A DNA stretch of 64,000 nt, from the NCBI RefSeq assembly GCF_004125265.1, contig NZ_RDTE01000001.1:310001-374000 (forward strand), given 5' to 3'. Source of the stretch: Streptomyces lydicus (GTDB lineage: Bacteria > Actinomycetota > Actinomycetes > Streptomycetales > Streptomycetaceae). This document shows positions 25,657 through 35,518 of this stretch, piece by piece; positions within the stretch are counted from its first letter, which is position 1, and the number at the start of each line of letters is the position of its first letter. The position numbers and the translations under genes are program-made. The notes below the pieces were generated by a model. It did no database searches and was not told the DNA's origin. It saw nothing but the letters and a program-made list of their open reading frames with translations.

Positions 25657-26489
25657 TCAGCGGTGGTGGGCTGCCTGTTCCAGGGCGTTCTCGACATCGC
25701 CGAGCGCGGCCAGCAGCCGCTGCGCCGCGGCGTGCCGCAGCCGCCAGAACCCGTCGAGGTCCTCCTGGAGGAGACCGGGCGCGAGGTAGTGCTGCTTGAC
25801 GCCGTACAGGCTCGTCATCAATTGCAGCAGCGCCACCCGGCCGCAGGCGGTGACGTCGGCCGCTGGCAGGTGCGGGTTGCTCTCCAGATAGGCGCCCACC
25901 AGGTTCACCCCCGAGGCGATCCAGTCCTCGTCGAGGACGACCGTGCGCGGGTCGAACGCGATCCGGCCCAGCTCGTAGGAGACCAGGAACGGGTCGGGGG
26001 CAGGAAGTCCAGCACGGCGGACCGGCGAGCACACGCCAGCCACGGCGCGCCAGCGCGGCGAGCGTCTTGCCCGCTCCGTGCCCGCCGAGCAGCACCACGA
26101 CCCGGCCGTCGGCCGGACACCGCAGGGCGACCGCGTGCAGGCACAACGTGCCGCAGGCCAGGTGCAGCAGATGCAGCCGGGCGTTCAGCAGCCGCCGCGC
26201 GTCGAGCACCGACGCCCCGGCCGGCAGCCGCGCTGCGACGGGCCCAGCGACCGTCCGCAAGACACCGGGCCACACCCCGGGCAAATGCGGGGCGATCTCC
26301 TCCCACCGGCCGACGAGCGCTGAATCCGCCTCCGCCCCCAGGAGCCGCCCGGCGCTCGCCACCCCATAGACGCCCCGCCCGGCCCCGCTCACCGACTCCA
26401 CCCGAACCCCGGCAAGGCCCCTCCAGCGCCTGCCACACCGGCGCCGACGGCAGCCGCTGCGGCGCCACCCGCAACACCGCCGACGGCAC
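25657..26489 (-). pseudogene. HprK-like kinase gene with two frameshifts
   Basis: Three minus-strand readings join into one HprK-like protein. The first (from 26,489) is MPSAVLRVAPQRLPSAPVWQ to ALEG. Omitting one base near 26,420 continues with LAGVRVESVSGAGRGVYG and, further on, the P-loop VVVLLGGHGAGKTLAALARR. Near 26,040 the frame changes again and the end reads LPAPDPFLVSYELGRIAFDP and VVLDEDWIASGVNLVGAYLE to ALEQAAHHR. The middle frame alone runs on into the next gene. The domain plan parallels the intact 15,821-16,762 protein, but the sequence is clearly different. Confidence 0.7.
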
Positions 26490-26585
26490 CTGGCCCCTGG
26501 GCTTTCAGGGATTCGAGGGGGTGCAGGGCCCTACCCGGGGCTTCGGCTCGTATGGTCTGTGCGCCCGGCCGCCTGAGTGCCTGGG

Positions 26586-27083
26586 TCAACGCCTGCAGGA
26601 GCGGGATGCGGATGGCTCCGGCCCTGGCGCGGTGTCGTCGGCGGAGCAGCCTTGGGTGTGGTGGAGGGTGAGCAGTTCGCGCCAGTGGCCGAGGTCGATG
26701 TCGAGACGGTAGGCCGGGGTCGGGTCGGTGAGGGCGGCGGTGTCGGCGATGTGGACGGCGTCGGCGAGGGGGGTGTCGGGTAGAGGGATGTCGCCGAGGA
26801 TGCGGTGGGCGCGGTCTGCCGCCGCGCGCGTGATGCTCTGCAGTGCTGGCAAGGCGGGGAGCCCGGGCGGGGGTGCCGGGAGGGCTTGGTCATGGAGGAG
26901 CCGGGGCCCCGGGCCTGTGGGGGCTGGTGTTGCGGCGAGAGGCCGGCTGGCGGGATCGGAGGGGGGCTTCTTCCAGAGGGTGAGGGCCGCGGAGTAGGTG
27001 GTCAGGCCCGGGGGTTCGGATACGGGGGAGTGTGATTCATCGAGGGCGGGTGGGCGGGGGCCTGTGATGCGGCGCTTGGTCAT
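26586..27083 (-). CDS. Hypothetical protein coupled to the SNF2 helicase
   Basis: A 165-aa protein starting MTKRRITGPRPPALDESHSP. The ATG at 27,083 overlaps the helicase stop (ATGA), so translation is coupled. The N-terminal half is Pro-rich and probably disordered; the C-terminal half is helical (LQSITRAAADRAHRILGDIP, AVHIADTAALTD, LDIDLGHWRELLTLHHTQG). No family recognised. Coupling suggests a partner or regulator of the helicase. The last 25 residues are polar and may be an extension. Confidence 0.65.
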   Translation of the reverse strand: MTKRRITGPRPPALDESHSPVSEPPGLTTYSAALTLWKKPPSDPASRPLAATPAPTGPGPRLLHDQALPAPPPGLPALPALQSITRAAADRAHRILGDIPLPDTPLADAVHIADTAALTDPTPAYRLDIDLGHWRELLTLHHTQGCSADDTAPGPEPSASRSCRR

Positions 27084-30000
27084 GAGGCTGACCCCAGGGC
27101 GACAAGAGCGTGGAGTTCTTCATCGGTCAGCGTCGCCGGGTTCAGAGCGGTGCCTGTCTCCAGGGCATTGAGCAGTCCGGTCTTGCGGGCGAGGAGCTGC
27201 TCGATCTTGTCCTCGACGGTTCCTGCCACGGTCAGGCGGTGGACGTGGACGTCGGCTACCTGGCCGGGGCGGTGCAGGCGGTCAATGGCCTGTGCGACCG
27301 GTGCGGGGTTGAAGGGCCGGTCGAACAGGGCAGCGTGGCTGGCGACGGTCAGGTCCAGGCCGGTGCCGCCCGAGCCGTAGGTGACGATCAGCAGTCGGCT
27401 CTTGCGACGCCGGAAAGCATCCAGAGCAGCGTCCCGTTCGCCGGAACTCATCGTGCCCACGTGGAGGAGCGGCTGCACACCCCAGTCGTCGGCGTGCCGG
27501 TGCAGCAGCGTGGCCATGGTGCGGAATTCAGTGAAGGCCACCATCGACTCGCCTCCGTCGATGATGGAGGGCACCAGCTCGTCGAGCGCGGCGAGCTTGC
27601 AGGAGTCCTTGCTGTCCTGGCTCGGCTGGTAGTCGGCCAGGGCCGCTTCCAGCCGCCCGGAGTCTGCGGCGCCGACGCGCAGGTGGGTAGGGCTGTTGCA
27701 GATCTGCCGTAGGTGCGTCAGCAGCCGCAGGACCAGGCCGGCGCGCTCGTTGCCGCAGGCGCTGCGGAGCTGTTCCATCGCCAGCTGCACGGTGCTCGTG
27801 TAGAGGCCCATCTGGGTCGGGGTCAGGGCGAGGGTGTGGAGGGAGTCGATCTTCTCCGGGAGCTGGAGGGCCACCTGGGGGTCGGTCTTGCGGCGCCGCA
27901 GCAGGAAACGGCCCACGACCCGGTTCATCGCGGCCGCCACCTCTGGCGCGGGTCCTGTCTCCAGGGCCCCGAAGGCCTGCTGGAAGGAGGCCGGTGAGGC
28001 GAACAGGGCCGGGTTGGTCCAGTTCAGCAGCGTCCACAGGTCGAGCAGGCGGTTTTCGACCGGGGTTCCGGTGAGTACGACCCGGGCGAGGGCGAGCAGC
28101 CGGGCGAGCGCCCGGAAGGTTTTGCTGGAGGCGTTCTTCACATGCTGGGCCTCGTCGGCGACGACCAGGGAGAAGGTCTGGGCGGCGAGTTCGTCCTGAC
28201 TGAACAGGAGCGTGCCGTAGCTGGTGATCACCACGGTGTCGGCTTCCAGCCCTTCCAGGGTCCGGCCCGCGCCGTGGTAAAGCCGCACCGGCAGGGTGGG
28301 CGCGAATTTTGCGAGCTGTCGCACCCAGGTCAGCATCATCGACGTCGGGACGACGACCAGGACGGGCAGTTGCTGGGACAGGCCCCTCTCGCGGCGGTGC
28401 AGGATCAGCGCGATCGCCTGAACGCTCTTGCCCAGTCCCATGTCGTCGCACAGCAGCGCTCCGAAACGGGAGGTCACATTCGCCAGCCACGTCAGCCCGT
28501 CCTGCTGGTAGGGCCACAACTCGCCCGCCAGGGCCTGGGGCGGTTCGATCGCGGTGACCGTGTCGCCGGACAACAGGTCGACGAGCCTTCCGAGTTCGCC
28601 TTCGGCCACCAGATCAGCGTGCTCGTCCTCCCCGACGCTGATCGACCCCAGGAGCACCGCGGTCAGAGCCTCCCCGGCGGGAACAGCCCGACGCAGCCGG
28701 CCGCCGCGGGCACGCTCCGCCGTAACAGCGTCGATGAGGACCCACCGGTCACGCAGCCAGACCAGTGTCCCGGCGGCCTCCGCGACGCGGACGCACTCCT
28801 CGGCGCTCAGCACCGTGCCGTCCAGCCGGATCTGCCACCGGTAGTCGACCAACTCCTGCATCGACAGCATGGCCTCGGGAGGCCCGCCGCCGACGACGAC
28901 GACCGGCCTCAGCCTGCGAGCCCACTGCTGCGGCCACTCCACCTCGATCCCGGCTCGCCGCAAGGCCCGGCCCAGATGCCCCAGCAGCAGCGACGCCTCA
29001 CCGGGGGAGACGCGGACCTGATCCGCCCGCTCACGCACGGCCGGCGCCAGGGCCGGCCAACACCCGGCGGCCTTCCGCAGCGCCCGCAGCGCCCGCAGTA
29101 CGGCCGGGTGTTCGGCCCCCAACTGCTTCTGCAAATCCGGCAGCGTCACCAGCTTCCCGGCCCCGTCGGCAGGCCTCAGCCGGACCTGCACCTTCAACGA
29201 GGCCGCCGCCGCCCGGGGCTTGGGCGGCGGCTGCACCGACAGCACCACCCCCGGCGGCGGAAGCGCATCGGCGATCTCCTCGACCGCGTCCAGCCACTGG
29301 GCCACCGAACCCTCCACCGGCCCGCCCCGCACGCTCGTCAGCACCGAAGAACCCCACACCGCCGCCACCCCCGGACTGCGCACCAACTCGTCCGCGAGCG
29401 CCACCAGCACCAGCCCCGCCGCCGCGCCGGCCGACAGCATCGCCCCCTTGCCGGCGCCGACCGCCGCGCTGTGCGCCCACGGCGGAAGCGCTGCCACCAG
29501 CCTCGTCAGCCTCTCGGCCTGCCCGTCGCTCCACGGGCCCGGCCGCCACACCACGCTGCCGTCCCCCCGGGCTCCCGGCCACACCTGCCCCGCGGCCACC
29601 GCCTCACAGCCGAACCGCAGGATCTCCCTCCACGCCGCCACCGACCGATCCCACTCCGGCTCACACTCCCGGCCCACCACCGCCTGCGCTACCAACGCCA
29701 CCGGCACCAGCGGGCCCGGAACGTGCACCGCGCCCCGCTCCGTCCACACCCGCCACACCTGCCCGCCGCCCGCCGACGCCCCACCGCGCCCGCCGGACGG
29801 CGGCACCAGCACAAACCCCGGCCGGCCGTCCTCCACCCCGGCCACGCACAACCGCACCCCCTCACCAAAGAGCCGCCGCAACTCCCCGACGTCTTCGATG
29901 CGCTCGCCGCCCCAGGAACGCTGACGCACCCAGCCGGGCCGGACCTTGCCCACCCCTGACGCCTGCGCCACCCCGGGCGCCATCGTCCAGCACCGCACCG

Positions 30001-31867
30001 CCGCCAACACCCCTCGAAGGGCCTGCTCGCGCTCCTCGCTGGCCGCCCACAGACGCCGCCCGCCGAATTCCACCGACGCGACCACCGCCTCGGCCCCGCC
30101 CGGCCCGTCAGCGAACTCCACCGCTCCGGCCTCGCCCCGCTCCCGCAGCCTCTCCAGGGCCCCCGCCGCACACTGCGGCCGTGCATCCAGCACCACGGCC
30201 TTGCCGCCCCGCCCCAGACGCTGGACCAGCAGCCACGCAGCCGTCGACACGGCCACAGGCTCCTCCGCGGCCACCGCCTCCGCCCGCACCACCACCCCAT
30301 CAACGCGGCAGGAGACCTCCACGTGCCGCCCGCCGCCGCGAGCCGGCCACGACCGACGCCGCACCTCCTCCAGCCACGGTTCCCGCGCGAGCGCCTCCAG
30401 GCGCTCCTCGACCTCACCCGGGGGCCACGCCACACCTCCGAAGCCCGTCTCCCCGGCCAGCACACCCAGCAGCCGCCGCGCGCACAGCTCCCTCGCCTTC
30501 TCCACACAGGCGCCGGCCGCCGTGCGCGCAAGACGTAAACCGCCAGACACGCAGGACATCTTCACCTCGAAGGTGTCGCCGGTCTGCTCCTCGTGGGTAC
30601 GGAACTCCTCCAGCGCTCCGTCCTCGGCCAAGGCCGCCAGCACCGGCGCCGACTGCTCCGGAATGAGGAACCCGGGCCACGATCCCGGGGCATACGGATC
30701 TGGGACGCACTTGTCCTGCAGCTCGCTCCACGCGAGCCGGGCAGCAGCATCCAGAGCAGCGTTCTGTGAACCCCTTAGCGGACCACGCCACGTGTACCAG
30801 CCGTCCGCATCCAGCTCGGCGACCGCCCCCTCGTAGAGCAGCCGATTGTCAGGATGCCGGCCGCGGATCTCACCGATCCACAGCGAACACCCTTCGACTT
30901 CGCCGACTCGCCGTACCTCGCTCTGGCACTCCAGCTTCTCCTGGCCTGGCACGACCTTGGCAAAGAGGAGATCGGCAGCCCCAGCCTGCGCCATCCCTGT
31001 CCGGAAGAGTTCGAGTCGCTCTGTCGCAAGGTCTATCGCCCTCTGCTTCAGCGTCTCGAATGCAGTCTTGAGTTCTGCCTCTGGAAGGGGACTCGTCGCC
31101 AAGGCCTGGAGTTCGCGCACGCGCTCCACGTACGCTTCATGGAGACGTAGAGCTTCGGTACGGGTATCCGCACGCCTGTCCCTGTCGGCCTTGACCCGAG
31201 CGAGGGCCCCCTGCGCCGCAAGAGCCTGGGCTTCTGCCGCAGCCTTCTGTGCGTCTGCGCGGTCACTCGCCTCTCCCAGGGCGTCAACAAGGAGCTGGGT
31301 GCCGTCGGCGGGGCCCATGTGCCGCGATGGGATAGGGGCAGAGGGCGGTTGAGAGGGGGCTACTCGTTCGAGCAGGTCCGTGGCCGGGGACCATGCCGGC
31401 GCATGCGGTGCCGGCTCCCGGAAGTCCGCGTCCGGTCGGCTGAAAGCCTCCATAAGTGCCAGTACTGCCTGGTGCAAGGCGTGACTCTGGCTGGCCCCCA
31501 CACCCACCGGGCCAGGCAGCACCTTGTCGTAGCCTCGAAGTCCCAGCTGGAGACCTTCCCGGCCAGCCTCCAGGGGCCCGCTGCGGCGGACCACCTCCGC
31601 CCCCAGGTAATCTGCAAGGAGGCCCAAGCTCGTCCACGCGAGGGCCAGATCCTCAGCCAGCCGGGACCACGCCTTCCGGGACGCCCGCGGCAGATCCCGC
31701 ACAGCGTGCGCGGTCTGCAACAATTCCAGAGGCGTGAGGGCGCCGTCGCGAACCGCGCGGGTCATATCCTTGTCGAACTCAGCCTTCTCCGTCCGGGCAG
31801 GTCGTCCCACGAGCTGGGGAAGCACCCCGCACAGTAGATCGCCCGGACGGGACCGGTCGTTTTTCAC
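27080..31867 (-). CDS. Giant SNF2-family helicase
   Basis: A protein of about 1,595 residues. The last 480 carry a complete SNF2 motor: LWPYQQDGLTWLANV, Walker A CDDMGLGKSVQAIAL near residue 1,142, DEAQHVKN box, LTGTPVENRLLDLW, LTHLRQICNSP, the helicase-C segment YGSGGTGLDLTVASHAALFD and the final motif QAIDRLHRPGQ. The preceding 1,100 residues contain no recognised domain. They include a coiled coil (DALGEASDRADAQKAAAEAQ and onward, about residues 190-260) and a long middle region with repeated Trp-containing strands. Start GTG 31,867 (VKNDRSRPGDLLCGVLPQLV) is the first protein-like start; the frame is open further upstream. Translocation on DNA is sure from the motifs; defence or repair is inference. 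The small downstream gene is translationally coupled. Confidence 0.85.
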   Translation of the reverse strand: MKNDRSRPGDLLCGVLPQLVGRPARTEKAEFDKDMTRAVRDGALTPLELLQTAHAVRDLPRASRKAWSRLAEDLALAWTSLGLLADYLGAEVVRRSGPLEAGREGLQLGLRGYDKVLPGPVGVGASQSHALHQAVLALMEAFSRPDADFREPAPHAPAWSPATDLLERVAPSQPPSAPIPSRHMGPADGTQLLVDALGEASDRADAQKAAAEAQALAAQGALARVKADRDRRADTRTEALRLHEAYVERVRELQALATSPLPEAELKTAFETLKQRAIDLATERLELFRTGMAQAGAADLLFAKVVPGQEKLECQSEVRRVGEVEGCSLWIGEIRGRHPDNRLLYEGAVAELDADGWYTWRGPLRGSQNAALDAAARLAWSELQDKCVPDPYAPGSWPGFLIPEQSAPVLAALAEDGALEEFRTHEEQTGDTFEVKMSCVSGGLRLARTAAGACVEKARELCARRLLGVLAGETGFGGVAWPPGEVEERLEALAREPWLEEVRRRSWPARGGGRHVEVSCRVDGVVVRAEAVAAEEPVAVSTAAWLLVQRLGRGGKAVVLDARPQCAAGALERLRERGEAGAVEFADGPGGAEAVVASVEFGGRRLWAASEEREQALRGVLAAVRCWTMAPGVAQASGVGKVRPGWVRQRSWGGERIEDVGELRRLFGEGVRLCVAGVEDGRPGFVLVPPSGGRGGASAGGGQVWRVWTERGAVHVPGPLVPVALVAQAVVGRECEPEWDRSVAAWREILRFGCEAVAAGQVWPGARGDGSVVWRPGPWSDGQAERLTRLVAALPPWAHSAAVGAGKGAMLSAGAAAGLVLVALADELVRSPGVAAVWGSSVLTSVRGGPVEGSVAQWLDAVEEIADALPPPGVVLSVQPPPKPRAAAASLKVQVRLRPADGAGKLVTLPDLQKQLGAEHPAVLRALRALRKAAGCWPALAPAVRERADQVRVSPGEASLLLGHLGRALRRAGIEVEWPQQWARRLRPVVVVGGGPPEAMLSMQELVDYRWQIRLDGTVLSAEECVRVAEAAGTLVWLRDRWVLIDAVTAERARGGRLRRAVPAGEALTAVLLGSISVGEDEHADLVAEGELGRLVDLLSGDTVTAIEPPQALAGELWPYQQDGLTWLANVTSRFGALLCDDMGLGKSVQAIALILHRRERGLSQQLPVLVVVPTSMMLTWVRQLAKFAPTLPVRLYHGAGRTLEGLEADTVVITSYGTLLFSQDELAAQTFSLVVADEAQHVKNASSKTFRALARLLALARVVLTGTPVENRLLDLWTLLNWTNPALFASPASFQQAFGALETGPAPEVAAAMNRVVGRFLLRRRKTDPQVALQLPEKIDSLHTLALTPTQMGLYTSTVQLAMEQLRSACGNERAGLVLRLLTHLRQICNSPTHLRVGAADSGRLEAALADYQPSQDSKDSCKLAALDELVPSIIDGGESMVAFTEFRTMATLLHRHADDWGVQPLLHVGTMSSGERDAALDAFRRRKSRLLIVTYGSGGTGLDLTVASHAALFDRPFNPAPVAQAIDRLHRPGQVADVHVHRLTVAGTVEDKIEQLLARKTGLLNALETGTALNPATLTDEELHALVALGSAS

Positions 31868-32330
31868 GATGGCCTTTCTCGAATCGCTCAACCCGACAAG
31901 ACACGATAGGTGTCCAGGGCGGCAGCATGTAGTCAGAACAGGAGCTTCAACACCATTGGGTGACCAGCCGTGCAGCACCTCCCTCACCGACCCGGTGCCG
32001 TCACCCGTCCAATTCCACGGACCTTGACCTGCATTGGCTGAGCGGACGGCACACCGCGCCGAACGCACGGTCGGACCGACGTTGAGGCGCCTTCTGTCGC
32101 CCAGGGCCGCAGGAGCCGCAGGCCACGAGGACTCGGCGCTGCCGATGCGGTGGCGCCGCTGAAGATGCCGGAGAGCTCGTGGCTCTCAGAACTGGAGCGG
32201 CTGCGCCGGCCGCCAACACGGACGACGGGGACAGCGTTCGCGCGTCCTGCCCGGGTCGTGCAACAGGAAAAGGAACCAACCCGCCTGCCCACAAACCAAT
32301 CGTGGTACTTGCGCGTTGAGGCTTGCGGGT
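31868..32330. other. Intergenic stretch upstream of the helicase
   Basis: Between the helicase start and the end of the DUF6283 gene. The helicase frame stays open to 32,068 on the minus strand but reads like non-coding sequence. No gene is supported on either strand. The helicase promoter should lie here; a relatively AT-rich patch is at 31,860-31,945. Confidence 0.4.
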
Positions 32331-32795
32331 CTATCGGAGGGCCGGGCCGGTCCCGGGCGCAGCCGCGTGGTCGGCCGCGGATGCCTTCGGAGCGAGTGCC
32401 TTCTGCCACAGAGCGCGTTCAGCAATCATGGTGTCCAGGTCGGGGTGCAATTCCGGCCAGTCGTCGCCTGGCTCCAGCACCGTCTCCGGGAGACGTCCGG
32501 AAAGAACCGCCAAGATGACTCCATGGTGGTGGTGCCCGACGACCGCGAGCCATCCGGCGCACAGCCGCAGCGCATGGGCCGTGCCGGGCTGATCCAAGTG
32601 GCACGCCATGTTCGGGGCCTCCAGGCCTGCCTGGCAGTCCGGCGTGCCATTGGCGCGTTCGAGTTTGGCGAAGTCCGCATCACTGAAGTCGGCGAGATTC
32701 GTTCCGACGATCCAGGGGCAACGCCCCGCGCACGGACGGCTACGAAACTCCCACGGCGTCAACGCGGATGCCTCTGGCAGATGGGCACTGGACAC
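32331..32795 (-). CDS. DUF6283-family protein
   Basis: A 154-aa leftward protein starting MSSAHLPEASALTPWEFRSR. It has the DUF6283 pattern: PCAGRCPWIVGTNLADFSDA near residue 22, a later ACHLDQPGTAHALRLCAGWL and AVVGHHHHGV. The paired PCxxxCPW and CAGW segments with an intervening Cys suggest a metal site. Function of the family is unknown; members are common in phages and actinobacteria. It lies 66 bp downstream of the methyltransferase gene in the same direction and may be co-transcribed with it. Confidence 0.7.
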   Translation of the reverse strand: MSSAHLPEASALTPWEFRSRPCAGRCPWIVGTNLADFSDADFAKLERANGTPDCQAGLEAPNMACHLDQPGTAHALRLCAGWLAVVGHHHHGVILAVLSGRLPETVLEPGDDWPELHPDLDTMIAERALWQKALAPKASAADHAAAPGTGPALR

Positions 32796-32861
32796 CGCGA
32801 TCTCCTTCTTCGGTACGTCCTGACGGCCGTTGGAATGCGGGCACGAAGCGGGCAGCGTATC

Positions 32862-33701
32862 TCAAAGGGCTGTGGATTCTCGGGCCACTGCGGCGTACAA
32901 GGCGACCCGCTTGTCCGGGACCATCGGGCCACTCTCAGGGGCGGGGCGCCATCGGTGCGCCACAGTCAACCCCGGATCGACCAAATCGAGTTCGTGGAAG
33001 AACCGACGTACCTCGTCCTTGGTGCGCGCCCGAACTGGAACCCCTCGATGCCCGTAAGCATCGACGACGGCCCTCCAGGCATCCGGGGAGAAGTCACCGG
33101 TGCAGTGCGTCAAGCTCAGATAGGAGTTCGGCGCCAGCCACCCCAGCAACTGGCCCACGATCTGGTGCGGGTGCAACTCGTCGGGAATGAAGTCCAGCAG
33201 GGCATGCAGGCTCAATGCCACCGGTTGGTCGAAGTCGATGCACCCTGTCCGCTCCACGGCCGCCAGCAGTTCGTTGGGCTGCCTCACGTCCGCCTCGACG
33301 CAGCGGATGGCTCCCTCCGGAGTGCCGTTCCCAAGTTCATCGGCGTAGACGAGGACGATCGGATCGTTGTCTACATAGACGACCGTTGCATCGGGCACGA
33401 GTGACTGGACCACCTCGTGCAGGTTGGGCATAGCGGGCATGCCGATGCCCACGTCGACGAATTGCCGCACTCCCTGCCGGGCCAGGAACCTTCCGGCACG
33501 GTGCATGTAAGCACGGTTGGCCCGGGCAGCCACCGCGATGGCCGGGAATAGCGTGACCAACTCCTCGGCCGCCTGTCGATCCACGATGTAGTTGCTCTTG
33601 CCTCCGAGGTAGTAGTCATACATTCGGGCACTGTGCGCCCTGTCCTGTCCCAATCCCGAGTCGGTACGGAGTTCCCTCACAAGCTCGGACTGCTCACCCA
33701 C
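32862..33701 (-). CDS. DUF574-family SAM-dependent methyltransferase (copy 2)
   Basis: A 279-aa Methyltransf_19 protein. Family start: HSARMYDYYLGGKSNYIVDR; then RANRAYMHRAGRFLARQGVR, the SAM motif FVDVGIGMPA, VVYVDNDPIVLVYA, CVEADVRQP, and FDQPVALSLHALLDFIPDE. Only partial similarity to copy 1 at 5,863, so the two are not a recent duplication. Substrate unknown. The ATG at 33,701 stands at the head of a two-gene leftward unit with the DUF6283 gene. Confidence 0.9.
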   Translation of the reverse strand: MGEQSELVRELRTDSGLGQDRAHSARMYDYYLGGKSNYIVDRQAAEELVTLFPAIAVAARANRAYMHRAGRFLARQGVRQFVDVGIGMPAMPNLHEVVQSLVPDATVVYVDNDPIVLVYADELGNGTPEGAIRCVEADVRQPNELLAAVERTGCIDFDQPVALSLHALLDFIPDELHPHQIVGQLLGWLAPNSYLSLTHCTGDFSPDAWRAVVDAYGHRGVPVRARTKDEVRRFFHELDLVDPGLTVAHRWRPAPESGPMVPDKRVALYAAVARESTAL

Positions 33702-33963
33702 AGCTCATCCCCTCATTGGTGTGCGCCTCACCGTAGACAGCGCAGCATCCCCGGCGGGGGTCGACCTGACGGTATCCACGCATCCCTGCTGGTCAACAGC
33801 AGTGGACGGACGCGGCGTCGTTGTGCAATTGCACGTACAGAGAGGCAGGAGTGGAAAACATGTGGCATGCCACTCGCCAATTTCGCACCGCAAGTAGGTC
33901 CCAGACAGGAGTCCGTGAGGCTCGGAGCATCTGAGTCGGTTCGCGGTGCGAGCTGGTTGGCTT

Positions 33964-34806
33964 CTACGGCGTTGGGGTCGTGGTGGGGCCCTCGCCGCCC
34001 AGGCCGAGGGCTTGGGCGAGTGTCGGCAGCGTCGCGAACTCCGCGGCGCCTTGACGGGCGATCTCGCGTCGGTGCTGGGCGTTGCGGGTCAACGCCAGCC
34101 CCCGGGGCGAGGGTCGGGTTTGCCCGGGCTGCGGCCAGTCGCCGTAGGGCTGCTCCATACCCCGCTTCGTCAGGGCGATAACGACAGCTCCGCCGGCGGC
34201 GGCGGGAGAGCCCCCCTGGAGCCTGCCCGCCCACTGCGGGTCCGGAGTGCACCCGTGAGCCATCAGCTGGTCGACCTCCCGCCCCCACGGGGCGGACTCC
34301 CGGATCACCGACCAGGCACGGGGATGCTTCGCGGCCGAGTTCCGAAGAGCCGTCAGCCCCTCGATGTAATCGTCCCATTCACCCACCTCGCCCGGGGCCG
34401 TGACCACGGTGAGGCGGAAGTAACCACGCGCCGCCTCCGCTCGGAGCTGCCGATCCGGAAGCTCCGAGCGGACGAGGGAGGACAGGTGCTGCACCTCTTC
34501 CCACTCCACCGCGACCTCGGCTGCGCTGAGCACGATGACGTGCCCGTTGCTCTTGCTCCAGGGCACGGGCACGCGGATCGCCTGCTGCCCGCCGGAGCGG
34601 GAGGAGCGGCCGGCGTAGGTGTGCTTGAGGTCCAAGGGCAGGTGGCCCAGACCATGGCTCTCAGCCCACGCGCAGGCCACCCGCTCCGCCTCCTCCCTGC
34701 TGCCGTCCGCAAAAATGACATCGACGTCAGCAGGGGCAGGGGCAGGGGCGGCCTGCTACGCGGCGAGGACATAGCGGGCAGCGCTGCCGTGGACGACGAC
34801 ATGCAT
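33964..34806 (-). pseudogene. Hypothetical gene interrupted by an amber codon at position 17
   Basis: The natural start looks like ATG 34,806 with AAGGAG upstream, reading MHVVVHGSAARYVLAA and then TAG at 34,758-34,756. The same frame continues at once as QAAPAPAPADVDVIFADGSR, then EEAERVACAWAESHGLGHLP and 230 more residues of good protein to 33,964. A start at GTG 34,680 (VACAWAESHG) could rescue a 238-residue product, but that cuts through a helix. The body contains WEEVQHLSSLVRSELPDRQL and a C-terminal Pro-rich tail. Function unknown. Nonsense mutation, read-through or restart are all possible. Confidence 0.65.
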
Positions 34807-35518
34807 GGTGGCTCCTTGAGATCCAATCGGGGGTTCTTGCCCAGCTCTCCGGGGTGGGTATGGAGAGTCTGCTCCCCGGAGCCCCCTCCCTGTCGAGAGA
34901 CCGGAGAATCTGAAGATATTTCACGCTCGTCGAACGATTCCACCTCGGATATCCACAGGCATGCGTAGGGCCTGAAAGCGTGGAGGCGTCGCCGTTGTCC
35001 GTCGCGGCGCGTGCCCGCTCCCAGGCCGTCGGTGTCGGCGAGGACCGCGTCGCGGGTCGCGCGGGAGCACCAGGGACCATGGTGTGCACGGCAAGGCAAG
35101 TCGGCGTCGACATCACTGGGCTCCACGACAATTACGCCTAGGTACTTGAGCCGCAGCCTCCGGTGGATCTGATGGCCGCGCTGGAGAATCCGTGCACGAT
35201 GCCCGGCACGCCCGAAATGAAGGCCGCCACTCTTAGCAGAGTATCCCGCGAGGTGCCCATTCCGCTTTTGTTCGATTTGATTCAATGCGCATAATTGCCG
35301 CATCTCGCATGCGCACAGGGTGGCGAACCCTGGCGAATAGCGCAGGCGTCAGAAAGGCGACCGCTTTGCATAGGCGTATGGCATAAGAATGTTCGTCGGA
35401 CGATCCCAACCCGGACGTCTCGTCCAGCTGCCCAACGCTGGGCACGACCTCGCCACGCCCGACACCAAGCGCAAAGGAGCACGACGCACACCGAAGGCGA
35501 CGTGTGCGTTGACCTGCA
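34807..35518. other. Long non-coding stretch with an AT-rich promoter-like zone
   Basis: No gene is supported. A less GC-rich zone lies at 35,230-35,400. Within it TTGTTC (35,268) and CATAAT (35,290) are spaced 16 bp apart in rightward orientation, resembling a housekeeping promoter, but the nearest gene starts 220 bases later. The rest gives only shadow-like readings. Confidence 0.35.

Noticed and set aside
27834..30836. Very long rightward open frames (about 600 codons) opposite the helicase gene
   Set aside because: Pro/Arg/Ser-rich low-complexity readings created by the high GC content of the helicase codons; no motif, no ribosome binding site, and the opposite strand has full SNF2 motifs.
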